Source: Solibacillus sp. FSL R7-0668 (GTDB lineage Bacteria > Bacillota > Bacilli > Bacillales_A > Planococcaceae). From it: DNA of 64,000 bases. The notes under the pieces are model-generated. The model did no database searches, was not told the origin of the DNA, and saw only the letters and a list, made by a program, of their open reading frames with translations. The translations under genes and the position numbers were made by a program. Positions 54,161 through 62,509 of the stretch are shown one piece after another. The DNA is taken from contig NZ_JBBOUU010000001.1 in NCBI RefSeq assembly GCF_038006205.1, forward strand, positions 1,924,001 to 1,988,000, read 5' to 3'. Each line of letters starts with the position of its first letter. The first letter of the stretch is position 1.

Positions 54161-54284
54161 AAAAGAGGCGTTGATTCCATAATCTGAATCAACGCCTCAT
54201 TGTTTTAAGCCAAATAAAAAACACCTGGTGACCAAACCAGATGTTGCACTGCATATGATTCTTCACAACAAGAATCTTATTGCC
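54161..54284. repeat. 124-bp triple-hairpin repeat, copy B
   Basis: Partner of 39403-39526, same orientation, 87% identical without gaps. Hairpin 1 is a perfect 13-bp stem (GAGGCGTTGATTC/GAATCAACGCCTC), hairpin 2 is AACACCTGGT/ACCAGATGTT, and hairpin 3 GATTCTT/AAGAATC. On the minus strand hairpin 2 is followed by TTTTTTATTT. Unlike copy A it is not at the end of a minus-strand gene; it lies between the pel promoter region and the HAD gene. Confidence 0.85.
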
Positions 54285-54371
54285 AAGGTTGTGAATTTTC
54301 TTAAATTGCTATCATTTCCTTAGCTTTTACGTCATAGCTAATAAATACACGCCAAAAGGATGGATACAGAT

Positions 54372-55019
54372 ATGAAACAAGCGATTATTTTTGATATGGA
54401 TGGTACACTTTTTCAAACAAATTACATATTAGAACCAGCGCTAGCCGCAACATTTGACTATCTACGCGAACAAGGACTTTGGAAAGGTGCTACTCCGATT
54501 GACCAATACCGCAAAATTATGGGTGTACCATTAACGGTTGTTTGGCAAACATTATGTCCCGAGCATGACAAGTCGCAGCATCAGGAAAGTAACCGTTATT
54601 TCCAACAGGCATTAATCGAACAAATTGAAAATGGGACAGGTTCATTGTATGAGCAAGTTGAAGAGACCTTGAATCAATTAGCTGCGCATTATCCCCTATA
54701 TATCGCAAGCAATGGTCAAATGCCCTATTTACAAGCGATTGTAAAGCAATATAAGTTAATGAAGTGGATAGAACGTGTTTACAGCATCGATACGGTTCCA
54801 TCTGGTAACAAATCCGAGCTCGTTGCGAATGTCATAAGAGAAAATAGCATTACTTCAGGCTTCGTTGTCGGGGACCGCGCTTCCGATATAAAAGCTGCAC
54901 AGGATAATGGCTTAACGGCGATTGGTGTACATTTTGACTTCGCACAGCCTGAAGAATTACAGCAGGCGGACTTTGTCGTGAAGTCATTCGCAGCAATTGT
55001 TCAAAAAATCCGTGCATAA
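54372..55019 (+). CDS. HAD-family phosphatase
   Basis: A 215-aa haloacid dehalogenase-type hydrolase of the PGP/beta-phosphoglucomutase-like subgroup. Motif I IIFDMDGTLFQTN near residue 4 (nucleophile Asp), motif II YIASNGQM near 115, motif III Lys in VPSGNKSELV near 147 and motif IV FVVGDRASDIKAA near 170 are all intact. A helical cap lies between motifs I and II. The ATG at 54372 is eight bases after AAAGGATGG; ATG at 54360 lies within that site. The substrate is unknown. Single gene after repeat copy B. Confidence 0.85.
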   Translation: MKQAIIFDMDGTLFQTNYILEPALAATFDYLREQGLWKGATPIDQYRKIMGVPLTVVWQTLCPEHDKSQHQESNRYFQQALIEQIENGTGSLYEQVEETLNQLAAHYPLYIASNGQMPYLQAIVKQYKLMKWIERVYSIDTVPSGNKSELVANVIRENSITSGFVVGDRASDIKAAQDNGLTAIGVHFDFAQPEELQQADFVVKSFAAIVQKIRA

Positions 55020-55049
55020 CAAACAACGATACTTTGTTGAATGCCATAG

Positions 55050-55424
55050 CTAACGTTCAATACGATAACGCCAATGGGCATGCTTAACATCATTAACATT
55101 AATATATGCGACGCTCGCCTCAATGCAATCATTTAAATTTAAGTCCTTTGCATGTGCAAAGTCTTTTAGGCATTGCAAAAGCTCCTTATCACATGTTGTA
55201 CGGAATTCAATGCGATCTTTGGGACGATTTTTTTTATTAAAGCTAATGACACCAGCTTCAAGTAAATTACTATAGCCATTTTCGAGCAAGTAGCTAATAT
55301 GGGTATCATGTGTTTCGGCCATTTGCTTAAGCTGCTCGAGTAGACTTGCGCTAATGCGGGTTTTATAACGCATGCGCGATTCATCCGCAGTTTGAATAAG
55401 TTTTCCGTTATGTATTTTCCACAT
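55050..55424 (-). CDS. Tandem ribbon-helix-helix-like protein
   Basis: A 124-aa protein with two similar segments, each a strand then two helices: RYKTRISASLLEQLKQMAET with HISYLLENGYSNLL, and IEFRTTCDKELLQCLKDFAH with LNDCIEASVAYI. This is the ribbon-helix-helix pattern, so one chain may form a pseudo-dimer that binds DNA. The start at 55424 (MWKIHNGKLI) is seven bases after AGGAG. A perfect palindrome overlaps its own promoter (55473-55497), suggesting autoregulation. Not recognised as a named regulator. Confidence 0.65.
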   Translation of the reverse strand: MWKIHNGKLIQTADESRMRYKTRISASLLEQLKQMAETHDTHISYLLENGYSNLLEAGVISFNKKNRPKDRIEFRTTCDKELLQCLKDFAHAKDLNLNDCIEASVAYINVNDVKHAHWRYRIER

Positions 55425-55457
55425 AGGCACGCTCCTATTCTAGTGAAGTTTTCCTTT

Positions 55458-55497
55458 ATTATAGCAAGAAAAACACTCCTTATGGGATAAGGAGTGT
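55458..55497 (-). promoter_or_regulatory. Promoter with palindrome of RHH gene
   Basis: Extended -10 TGCTATAAT on the minus strand (55458-55466) with a perfect 11-bp inverted repeat ACACTCCTTAT-N3-ATAAGGAGTGT (55473-55497) where the -35 should be, then T5. No gene ends here, so an operator fits better than a terminator. The recombinase gene promoter has the same layout. Confidence 0.6.
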
Positions 55498-55913
55498 AAA
55501 GTGTAAAGTTACGATCGAGTTGTTCGTATTCAGTTGTCATCATCATATTTCGTACATTGTTTAACGTCATTGATCCTGCTTGAGCTGAAATCTTTTCATG
55601 AAAACCTAAGTTCGCGTATGCATTTCACTCGTCAATTGCCTGACATCTTTCGAAAATCTTCGTTAAAGCATTTTACTTCAATCGTTTTAAATAAATTGTA
55701 ACGCATATCTTAATGGTCCAAAAACGCATACAACGAAGCTAATAGAAATCATAATACAAAATTTTTAGGTGTAAATCATTTATATAAAGTGATCGTAACT
55801 TTACTACAATTAGAATACCCCGTATAAACATCAATAAACCTATTTTGTAAAAAATATTTTTCATTTAGCAATTATCTTAAGAACGTATATAATAGAAGGA
55901 CTGGAGGTGCCTT
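55498..55913. other. Intergenic region
   Basis: Gene-free and AT-rich. It must carry the plus-strand promoter of the 457-residue gene; TATATAATAG at 55885-55894 is a plausible -10 and GACTGGAGGTG its ribosome site. No repeats or RNA structure noticed. Confidence 0.45.
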
Positions 55914-57287
55914 ATGCTTAAAATAAAAAATATAGAATTTATGAAAGTATTGTACGATGATGCATTAGCACAAAATATTTTTTCCATCGCAAATATTACA
56001 TTTTCAAACTATGAAACAATCAATGGCGCCCTTCTCTACTGGCAACAAAATCATTCAAAAGAGCCCTATACAAAAACAGGTGATTATAAATTCTTTTACG
56101 ATTTAGCCAAAGCCCAATATTTTGCATCGGTAAAGTTTCCAAAGGATTGTGAGCTTACGCGTGACCAGCGTCAGGAGCTTGCCTATATTTTACTGGAAGA
56201 GCGCGGCGCCATCGGAACATACAGCTTTCTTTCAAAAAAGCCAAAAGTTCAATTTCATCTAAAAAAGGCATTTGAGGCCATTCTATTTCCAAGTGACTTC
56301 GATGTAACGCATTTTAATTCATTAGCCATCCTTCGCGCATTAGAGGACGGAGACGAAGCCGTTTACGAAATGCTGCCGTATGACCGTGCATTTATTAATT
56401 CCTATTATAGCTGGCTGCATTTAGCCTCGCAGCAGCATCATAGCAAATTAGTACCGTATTTAGGCTATATTCCATTTACGTATCTATGCTATGCCAATCC
56501 ACTATTATCGGAGCAGTTTTTAATCGAGCATTTACAGGATGTCAATTTAGAAGCGCTGCAGCATAATAAAAGTGTATTAACCCGCCTTACAACAAGCTTC
56601 AAACGTTATTTAATCGATGAATTATTAAAAAACAAAAAGCATATTCATCCGGATTTTGTGGATCAAATAGATGATTTGATCGAAAGTAATGTTTTTTATC
56701 GCTCATTTGATATTGTGTACTTACCTGAAGCAGATGAAATACCGATTATGGACTTACAATACTTCGAGTACGACCGAGGACAATACAAATGGCCGGGCAG
56801 TGAGCATTTAGTAAAAGGAATTCCCTCATTAAAAAGTCAAAAATACGACCGCTATGGTGATATGCGCCTGACAAACAATGAGATGGACGACAAGTTTGCT
56901 AATCTGTCAAAGACCCAGCAACAATTATTTACAGCCGTATCCGAATTACACTGGATCAATCGCTACAAAAACGAAATCAATTGGTCGTATGTCTGTCAAT
57001 ATAATGAACATTTAACGGAAGATTTTTTAATGGCCCATATCAAATATTTAGATTTTGAAGCACTTGGTCAAAATACAGATATTGCGGTCAATACAGCATT
57101 TTTAGAAAAGTACATTCATCGTTTCAACCATTCGAAAGTAGTGCCATTAATTATTCGCCATTTGACGGAGGATTTCTACTTGTCGCATAAGGACCAAATC
57201 CAAGTCAATATCGATGTGCTTTACAAATATATCGAAAGCATTGATTTAGAGGAGTTTGCCCGCATTGAAAGTCATTTGAAACATTAA
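55914..57287 (+). CDS. Unknown protein with LTEDF-type repeats
   Basis: A 457-aa cytoplasmic protein, not recognised as a named family. The N-terminal 280 residues are helical. The C-terminal 110 carry repeats of a short helical unit: NEHLTEDFLMAHIKYLDFEA, then RHLTEDFYLSHKDQIQVNID, with a related earlier copy LLSEQFLIEHLQDVNLEALQ. The pattern L(T/S)E-x-F(L/I)-x(4)-(L/V)(D/N)-x-EAL-x(2)N resembles leucine-rich-like repeats seen in large-virus and bacterial proteins that mediate protein contacts. The start follows GGAGGTG. Single gene with a strong terminator. Confidence 0.6.
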   Translation: MLKIKNIEFMKVLYDDALAQNIFSIANITFSNYETINGALLYWQQNHSKEPYTKTGDYKFFYDLAKAQYFASVKFPKDCELTRDQRQELAYILLEERGAIGTYSFLSKKPKVQFHLKKAFEAILFPSDFDVTHFNSLAILRALEDGDEAVYEMLPYDRAFINSYYSWLHLASQQHHSKLVPYLGYIPFTYLCYANPLLSEQFLIEHLQDVNLEALQHNKSVLTRLTTSFKRYLIDELLKNKKHIHPDFVDQIDDLIESNVFYRSFDIVYLPEADEIPIMDLQYFEYDRGQYKWPGSEHLVKGIPSLKSQKYDRYGDMRLTNNEMDDKFANLSKTQQQLFTAVSELHWINRYKNEINWSYVCQYNEHLTEDFLMAHIKYLDFEALGQNTDIAVNTAFLEKYIHRFNHSKVVPLIIRHLTEDFYLSHKDQIQVNIDVLYKYIESIDLEEFARIESHLKH

Positions 57288-57326
57288 AAAAGGAGTGTCC
57301 CTCATGCTACGGGACGCTCCTTTTTT
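57288..57326. terminator. Bidirectional terminator
   Basis: AAAAAGGAGTGTCCC pairs with GGGACGCTCCTTTTTT around a 9-base loop, with A and T tracts on both sides. It serves the 457-residue gene (+) and the GGDEF-EAL gene (-). Confidence 0.9.
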
Positions 57327-59025
57327 AATGTTTAGCTATGAATGCGATAAGCTCTTGTAATGGGAGTGGATCATTTAAGTATAAGCCTTGTACGAATGCA
57401 CAGTTTAACTCTTTTAAAATGGCTAAGTCTTCCCCATTCTCGACTTTGGTCGCAACTACTTGTATGTTCAGTGCGTTTGCCAATGAAATAATGGCCGCAA
57501 CCATCTTAGCGTTAGCTGGCACAAGATTTAGTTCATGTGTGAAGGATTGATCGATTTTTAGTAGGTTAATCGGAATTTCACGTAAATAGCTCAGTGATGA
57601 ATAGCCCATACCGAAATCATCAACGGAAATGGAAATACCCATTTCATGTAATTGATTGATTTTATCATATAATTGTAGATCTGTATCTAATAAGCTTAAC
57701 TCCGAAATTTCGATTTCAATGTAGTGAGGCTCGAGCTGAGTTTCCTCTAAATACGTCGTTAAATCAACAATAAAGTTCGTATCTTTTAAATAATCCGTAG
57801 ATAAATCCACTGAAATTTTAAAATCATCCGCCACATATGGTTTGAGCTGTGCCATCTGTTGGATTGTATGTTTTAATGTATATTGATCAATTTCTATAAT
57901 TAAGCCACATTGTGCTGCAAATGGTAGAAACTCCACCGGATTCATTTCACCATAATCCTCATCATGCCAATAAATAATTGATTCGGTTCCAATGATTTTG
58001 CCTGATTGTAAATTATAGGTTGGCTGGAAACGTAGTTCAAAAATGTTTTCACGTAATGCTTTATGCAGCTTCGTTTCTAATATTAAAAACTGGTCATTCG
58101 AACCACGCATTAATTTTTTATAGACACTAAAGCTATTGCCTTTTTTCGCTTTCGCTGCGTACATCGCAACATCTGCGGTTTTTAATAGCTTCGATACATT
58201 TTCTCCATGATCCGGATACACACTAATCCCAAGGCTGACGCTCGCATAAAATTCATATTCATCGAAGACAAAGCTTGCTTTAAAGACATCCAAAATTTTC
58301 TCTGCCATCTCATTTACAAGTTTGACATCCTCTAAAATATATACAAATTCGTCACCATTTAACCGGTAGAAAGAGTTTGATTGTGTATCGATTTCTGTTA
58401 AACGTCTCGCCAATTCAATTAAAAATAAGTCGCCGATTTTATGCCCAAGGCTGTCATTAATATTTTTAAAACGATTTACATCAAAGAAGAATACCGCAAA
58501 TTGATTTTTATTGCGTAAACCATTTGAAATTTCGTTTTCAATGCGTTTTGAAAGACTACGTCGGTTCGGTAAGCCTGTTAAATCATCATGATAGGCGATA
58601 TGTGCAATTTTCTTGATGTTCTTTTGGGCTGTAATATCTGTTCGGATGGAGATATAGCGTTCTGGTTTTCCATTTTGGCCAAGGAACGGAACAATGGTCG
58701 TTTTTACCCAATAGAGCGAGCCATCTTTTGCACGGTTGCATACATCGGCTTGCCACGTTTCCCCATTCCCAATCACACGCCACATTTCTTTGAAAAATGA
58801 TTTCGGGTGGTAGCCAGAATTTAAAATGCGGTGGTCTTGGCCGATGAGCTCTTCACGGCTATATTTCGAAATCTCGCAAAATTGATCATTTACTTGTAGA
58901 ATGAGCCCTTTTTTATCTGTTACTGCAACAATTGATGTCTTATCAAGTGCAGCCTTTAAATCGACAAGCTGCTCATATGTAAATTCCATTGATTCAAGAA
59001 TTTTCGAATCGGTCATTTTTTGCAT
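57325..59025 (-). CDS. PAS-GGDEF-EAL protein, degenerate EAL
   Basis: A 566-aa c-di-GMP signalling protein without membrane segments. A PAS domain (20-135) is followed by GGDEF (about 140-300) with the site RLNGDEF (223-227, Asn for the first Gly) and an upstream FFDVNRFKNIND; there is no RxxD inhibitory site. The EAL domain (320-560) is eroded: TESI at 347-350 replaces EAL-L, and VVATKVEN replaces VVAEGVET, so metal and catalytic residues are lost, though VDDFGMGYSSL is intact. Most likely a cyclase or a c-di-GMP effector rather than a phosphodiesterase. It lies 4 kb from the pel operon. Confidence 0.87.
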   Translation of the reverse strand: MQKMTDSKILESMEFTYEQLVDLKAALDKTSIVAVTDKKGLILQVNDQFCEISKYSREELIGQDHRILNSGYHPKSFFKEMWRVIGNGETWQADVCNRAKDGSLYWVKTTIVPFLGQNGKPERYISIRTDITAQKNIKKIAHIAYHDDLTGLPNRRSLSKRIENEISNGLRNKNQFAVFFFDVNRFKNINDSLGHKIGDLFLIELARRLTEIDTQSNSFYRLNGDEFVYILEDVKLVNEMAEKILDVFKASFVFDEYEFYASVSLGISVYPDHGENVSKLLKTADVAMYAAKAKKGNSFSVYKKLMRGSNDQFLILETKLHKALRENIFELRFQPTYNLQSGKIIGTESIIYWHDEDYGEMNPVEFLPFAAQCGLIIEIDQYTLKHTIQQMAQLKPYVADDFKISVDLSTDYLKDTNFIVDLTTYLEETQLEPHYIEIEISELSLLDTDLQLYDKINQLHEMGISISVDDFGMGYSSLSYLREIPINLLKIDQSFTHELNLVPANAKMVAAIISLANALNIQVVATKVENGEDLAILKELNCAFVQGLYLNDPLPLQELIAFIAKH

Positions 59026-59202
59026 GATAATCTCTCCAGTCCATTTAGATGTTAAAAAATAGGAATGTTCTTATCTATAAAATTATAAATCGATTTGCCT
59101 ATTTTAGCCAATCTTTTATGAGAAATAGCACGAATATTTTATCGTCAGCAATATGAAATTCACAATTTTATCATATTCTTATAAGTGAAATGGCTATTCA
59201 TT

Positions 59203-59244
59203 AAAAAAACTATTTCAAAAGAAATACTTTTAAAATAGTTTTTT
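59203..59244 (-). terminator. Terminator of chemotaxis receptor gene
   Basis: AAACTATTTCAAAAG (59207-59221) pairs with CTTTTAAAATAGTTT (59227-59241) with one mismatch and a 5-base loop, followed by T on the minus strand. It is 46 bases past the stop codon. Confidence 0.8.
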
Positions 59245-59289
59245 ATAATATAAATTAAAGGAACTATACGCAAATATCCCCTTCCAATC

Positions 59290-60813
59290 TTAGGGATGCA
59301 CTTGATCTGTTAATGATTTTAGTTGAGCAGTGACGCCGTTTAATTGGGTAATTACCTGCTCTAAACTTTGCGAAGCGGTATGTTGCTGATGGGCAGAATC
59401 GGTAATGACACGAACCGTATGAAGGGATTGCTCGTTCATTTGTGCAATTTCATGGAATACAGCTAAAGATGATTGCGTTTGATTGACGACATCCTTTGTA
59501 GCAGTTGAAATATGATCGATATCCTGCTCTAATATTGAAATAGTCTTGTAGATTGTTTCAAAAGCATATTCACTTTCACGGATAAACTGATTCCCCTTAT
59601 AAACTTCTTCCATACCGGTATTCATTTTTTGTGCGACATTCCCAATTTGAAGCTGAATTCCTTCCAATACATTGTCCATTTTAACCACCGACTCTTGTGT
59701 GCTTGATGCCAAATTTCGAATTTCGCTTGCCACAACTGAGAAACCTTTCCCTGCCTCTCCCGCACGAGCAGCTTCAATCGATGCATTGAGTGCCAATAGC
59801 TTTGTTTGTTCAGATATTTTATGTACAACCATTAAGGAATTAGAAATATCCTTCGAATGGGCTTCTAAATTTTCAATCAGATGCTTAATCGATGTAATGG
59901 TATCTGTAATGACAAGCATTTGGTTTGTTACAGCGGTTACTTTTTCTTTCCCTAGTGTGACCCTTTCAAGGCCATTTTTCGCATGATGCGTTACCTTTTC
60001 GGTGCGTTCATGAATGCTTGCTAATTGTACGATACTTTCCTCGTTTTGACGTACACTGATGTTCAATGAATGCGCTTCTGTTTCTGCGTTTTTCTGAAAT
60101 TTTGCTAATGCCTTTGTAATATTAAGACTTGAATCCGCCGATGCAGCAGAATCGATGGCAATTTGTCCAGATAGCGCTTGTAAATGATGACTTTCTTCAT
60201 GAATGAGACGCAATAATTGTTGCATTTGTTGCTCTGCTAGTGCATTATCCGCCGCTAAACGTGTTTCCACTTTGCGAGTAGATAGGATAACAATGCTTGT
60301 AGAAACAGCCGTCATCACTAAGTAAATGGCATGAATCATGAGCAGTGAAAAGCTATAGTCCTCAGTCCCACATAATAATTGCGGAAAGAAAAAATACCCA
60401 GATAAATGATGAACAGCAAAAATAACCGTACTGATAATAATGTACTTTATTTGTTGAAAACTGGCGATCATGGCCAACACCATAAAAATGGAGAAATGAT
60501 ATTCTGTTAAACCATCCCCACCAGCAATGATGGAAATACTACTAAATGTTAACGTGAGTGTCATGAATAATTGCTGTGCACCGTGCTGAATTCGGTATAG
60601 CCAAATCGTAACTCCTATTAAAATGAGTGGAATAACAAGTAGCATATTCATCATAAAATACAGGCCACCTGTAACATTCGTAATGCCTTGCAGTAATAAA
60701 TAGCCGTCTAAAAAATGAAATTGACGGTGTAATAAATGAGTAAAGATGGATAATACGACAACAAATGTCGTGATAATCAGCATCGTTTTGGAGTTGTTGT
60801 GTTCTTTATTCAA
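59290..60813 (-). CDS. Methyl-accepting chemotaxis protein
   Basis: A 507-aa receptor. The N-terminal 190 residues contain about six membrane helices with almost no outside domain, e.g. [19 protein letters not shown] and [20 protein letters not shown]; conserved-looking His residues ([16 protein letters not shown]) could bind a metal, heme or quinone. The cytoplasmic part is a coiled-coil MCP domain with the hairpin tip [20 protein letters not shown] then [10 protein letters not shown]. No HAMP domain is evident. The TTG start follows AGAAGGG. It probably senses an energy- or membrane-related cue. Confidence 0.88.
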   Translation of the reverse strand: MNKEHNNSKTMLIITTFVVVLSIFTHLLHRQFHFLDGYLLLQGITNVTGGLYFMMNMLLVIPLILIGVTIWLYRIQHGAQQLFMTLTLTFSSISIIAGGDGLTEYHFSIFMVLAMIASFQQIKYIIISTVIFAVHHLSGYFFFPQLLCGTEDYSFSLLMIHAIYLVMTAVSTSIVILSTRKVETRLAADNALAEQQMQQLLRLIHEESHHLQALSGQIAIDSAASADSSLNITKALAKFQKNAETEAHSLNISVRQNEESIVQLASIHERTEKVTHHAKNGLERVTLGKEKVTAVTNQMLVITDTITSIKHLIENLEAHSKDISNSLMVVHKISEQTKLLALNASIEAARAGEAGKGFSVVASEIRNLASSTQESVVKMDNVLEGIQLQIGNVAQKMNTGMEEVYKGNQFIRESEYAFETIYKTISILEQDIDHISTATKDVVNQTQSSLAVFHEIAQMNEQSLHTVRVITDSAHQQHTASQSLEQVITQLNGVTAQLKSLTDQVHP

Positions 60814-61011
60814 TTGTATCCCTTCTTTTATTGTTATAAATTACGTGGATTGGGTATAAAATCATGCTTATACATATTACTAATTTCCTTCAAAAAAGTA
60901 AAGTATCGTTTCTTATTACGTAAATTATATTCGAAAGTCTATCTTTTTCTAAATATGCCAAATATAAAAAAGTCATTTTACACTATTTTTAGGTAAAATG
61001 ACTCATTATGA

Positions 61012-61182
61012 TTATAAATTTGCAAGTTCGGATTTCCCCCTTTTCTCAAGCGCGTGAGTATGATAAGCAGATAATTGGTCTTGCGATAAATTGATAAGGA
61101 AATAATGGAAGTTAACGGGCTCTAAATGATGTCGCTCGCAAGCTTCTTTATAATTTTCGAAGCCGATTCGGTAATCCATCAT
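61012..61182 (-). CDS. Micro-protein, paralogue 1
   Basis: A 56-residue protein: MMDYRIGFENYKEACERHHL, then EPVNFHYFLINLSQDQLSAY and HTHALEKRGKSELANL. Not recognised. Its start overlaps the stop of the upstream paralogue by 4 bases (ATGA) and GGAGATGG lies before it. The shared block with the neighbour, LEPVNF-(H/R)Y-x4-LS-x(2)-QL-x-AY-x-T, shows tandem duplication and supports both being real genes. Probably a short helical cytoplasmic protein. Confidence 0.72.
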   Translation of the reverse strand: MMDYRIGFENYKEACERHHLEPVNFHYFLINLSQDQLSAYHTHALEKRGKSELANL

Positions 61183-61337
61183 TCGATTTCCATCTCCATT
61201 TCGGATGCATAAGTATTATAAGCTTGGAGCTGCTCCGATGATAATTGCATAACATAATAGCGGAAGTTAACAGGCTCTAAACCAAATTGCTCGCATTTCT
61301 TTACGTATACTTGATACCCTTGTTGGAACATTGTCAT
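61179..61337 (-). CDS. Micro-protein, paralogue 2
   Basis: A 52-residue protein: MTMFQQGYQVYVKKCEQFGL, then EPVNFRYYVMQLSSEQLQAY and NTYASEMEMEIE. First of a two-gene unit with the paralogue downstream. Start is the ATG at 61337 with AAGGGGATG upstream, behind a near-consensus promoter flanked by inverted repeats. The acidic tail contrasts with the basic tail of its partner, so the two may pair. Function unknown. Confidence 0.72.
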   Translation of the reverse strand: MTMFQQGYQVYVKKCEQFGLEPVNFRYYVMQLSSEQLQAYNTYASEMEMEIE

Positions 61338-61354
61338 TGTTCGTCATCCCCTTT

Positions 61355-61413
61355 GTACTATAACAGTTTTTGTTTTGTGAGTTAAATATATAACAGTTAT
61401 AGTACAGTGTCAA
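61355..61413 (-). promoter_or_regulatory. Promoter and inverted repeats of micro-gene pair
   Basis: On the minus strand TTGACA (61408-61413), 17 bases, TATATT (61385-61390). The 10-base arms GTACTATAAC (61355-61364) and GTTATAGTAC (61396-61405) form an inverted repeat, one arm in the promoter spacer and one just upstream of the ribosome site, a layout resembling GntR/YtrA-type operators. Confidence 0.65.
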
Positions 61414-61433
61414 TAAGTTTTCTGAAAAAAATT

Positions 61434-61475
61434 AAAAAAACACATGTAAGTCTTTGCAACTCGAAATGTGTTTTA
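61434..61475 (-). terminator. Terminator of recombinase gene
   Basis: AAACACAT on the minus strand (from 61473) pairs with ATGTGTTTT (to 61438) around a 20-base loop, followed by TTTTTTTAATTTTTTT. It lies 20 bases after the recombinase stop. Confidence 0.75.
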
Positions 61476-61493
61476 GTTTACATAATCTTATTA

Positions 61494-62435
61494 TTATAAA
61501 CTATTGAATGGATTGTTTTTTAATACTTCTTGAATTTGCTCATCTTCAATATGTGTATAAATTTGTGTTGTTGCAACGCTGGAGTGCCCTAAAATTGCTT
61601 GCAAGCTCCGGATATCTGCTCCTGCTTTATACATCATTGTCGCCGAGGTATGTCGCAGCTTATGCGGTGTTAGTTTCTCCTTTGGTGTCACGCTATTTTG
61701 GTTGATTTGCTTGACGATTTTGGCAATCGTTTGGCGTGCAAAACGTGTTCCCTTTTGTGAAACAAATAGCGGCTCTGGTCCTTCCCCTTTATAGGGTTTG
61801 CGCTCCAGCAAATAATTTTCAAGCGCAGTCAAACAGGCATCGTTCAAATACACTTGTCGTTCTTTATCCCCTTTTCCGATAACTGTCAGCATCCGATCAT
61901 TTATCGAATGAAGATTCAAGGAACAAAGCTCGGAAACACGGATGCCTAAATTCAAAAAGAACACCATCATGCAATAATCACGTGAGCTATGATGCTGATA
62001 ATCAACGGCCCCGATAAATTGCTGCGCTTCTTGGAAATTCAAATAGACCGGCTGTCGTTTCCCAATTTTCGGGGTTTCTAAATGTTCAGCAGGATTCTCC
62101 TCCAGTAAGCGCCGTTTCCCTTTTAAATATTTGAAAAAGGACTTTAATGTAGCAACCTTGCGTGCACGCGATGCTGCCGAATTGCCACGCTGCACCTCAC
62201 AATATTCCATAAATAAATATAAGTCCTCCAGCGCTAATTCTTTGATGCTATCAATCGTCACGTCAGAAATATCAATCTTATGTATGTTCTTCATATCAAG
62301 GTCCTGCTCGATCGCTTTAATAAAACGCAAAAATAAAATTAAATCATATTCATATTCTTTTCGAGTACGAGGAGATTTCCCGGTAATCGTCGTTAAGTAA
62401 ATTAAAAAGTCTCGTAAATATTTTGGCAGTTTCAT
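61494..62435 (-). CDS. Tyrosine recombinase, XerC/D-like
   Basis: A 313-aa site-specific recombinase. The N-terminal SAM-like core-binding domain (1-115) has SPRTRKEYEYDLILFLRFI. The catalytic domain has the full residue set: Arg in NLGIRVSELCSLN near 175, Lys in VIGKGDKERQVYL near 197, HKLRHTSATMMYKAG near 258 (His, Arg), GHSSVATTQIYTH near 284 (His and nucleophile Tyr). It is related to XerC/XerD and its usual chromosomal paralogues rather than to phage integrases: it is 30 kb from the prophage, among host genes. Behind a promoter with a perfect 16-bp inverted repeat. Confidence 0.88.
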   Translation of the reverse strand: MKLPKYLRDFLIYLTTITGKSPRTRKEYEYDLILFLRFIKAIEQDLDMKNIHKIDISDVTIDSIKELALEDLYLFMEYCEVQRGNSAASRARKVATLKSFFKYLKGKRRLLEENPAEHLETPKIGKRQPVYLNFQEAQQFIGAVDYQHHSSRDYCMMVFFLNLGIRVSELCSLNLHSINDRMLTVIGKGDKERQVYLNDACLTALENYLLERKPYKGEGPEPLFVSQKGTRFARQTIAKIVKQINQNSVTPKEKLTPHKLRHTSATMMYKAGADIRSLQAILGHSSVATTQIYTHIEDEQIQEVLKNNPFNSL

Positions 62436-62462
62436 AGATATAAATCTCCCTTTCTAAGTTCA

Positions 62463-62509
62463 ATTATAGCACGAAAAACGTTCCCAAATTTATATTTGGG
62501 AACGTTTTT
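62463..62509 (-). promoter_or_regulatory. Promoter with inverted repeat of recombinase gene
   Basis: Extended -10 TGCTATAAT on the minus strand (62463-62471), preceded by a perfect 16-bp inverted repeat AAAAACGTTCCCAAAT-N4-ATTTGGGAACGTTTTT (62474-62509) covering the -35 region. A related word GGAACGTACATTCC (62560-62573) is further up, resembling but not matching a LexA box. Confidence 0.6.

Noticed and set aside
53406-54371. c-di-GMP riboswitch upstream of the pel operon
   Set aside because: I looked on both strands for GEMM-like conserved cores and found none; the hairpins at 54161-54284 lack these cores.
55166-55570. 134-codon minus-strand frame overlapping the RHH gene
   Set aside because: It covers the RHH promoter palindrome, shares most of its length with the RHH gene in another frame and matches no family.
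61494-62435. Tyrosine recombinase considered as the prophage integrase
   Set aside because: It is about 30 kb from the phage region with host genes and the pel operon between, and the sequence is closer to XerC/XerD types.
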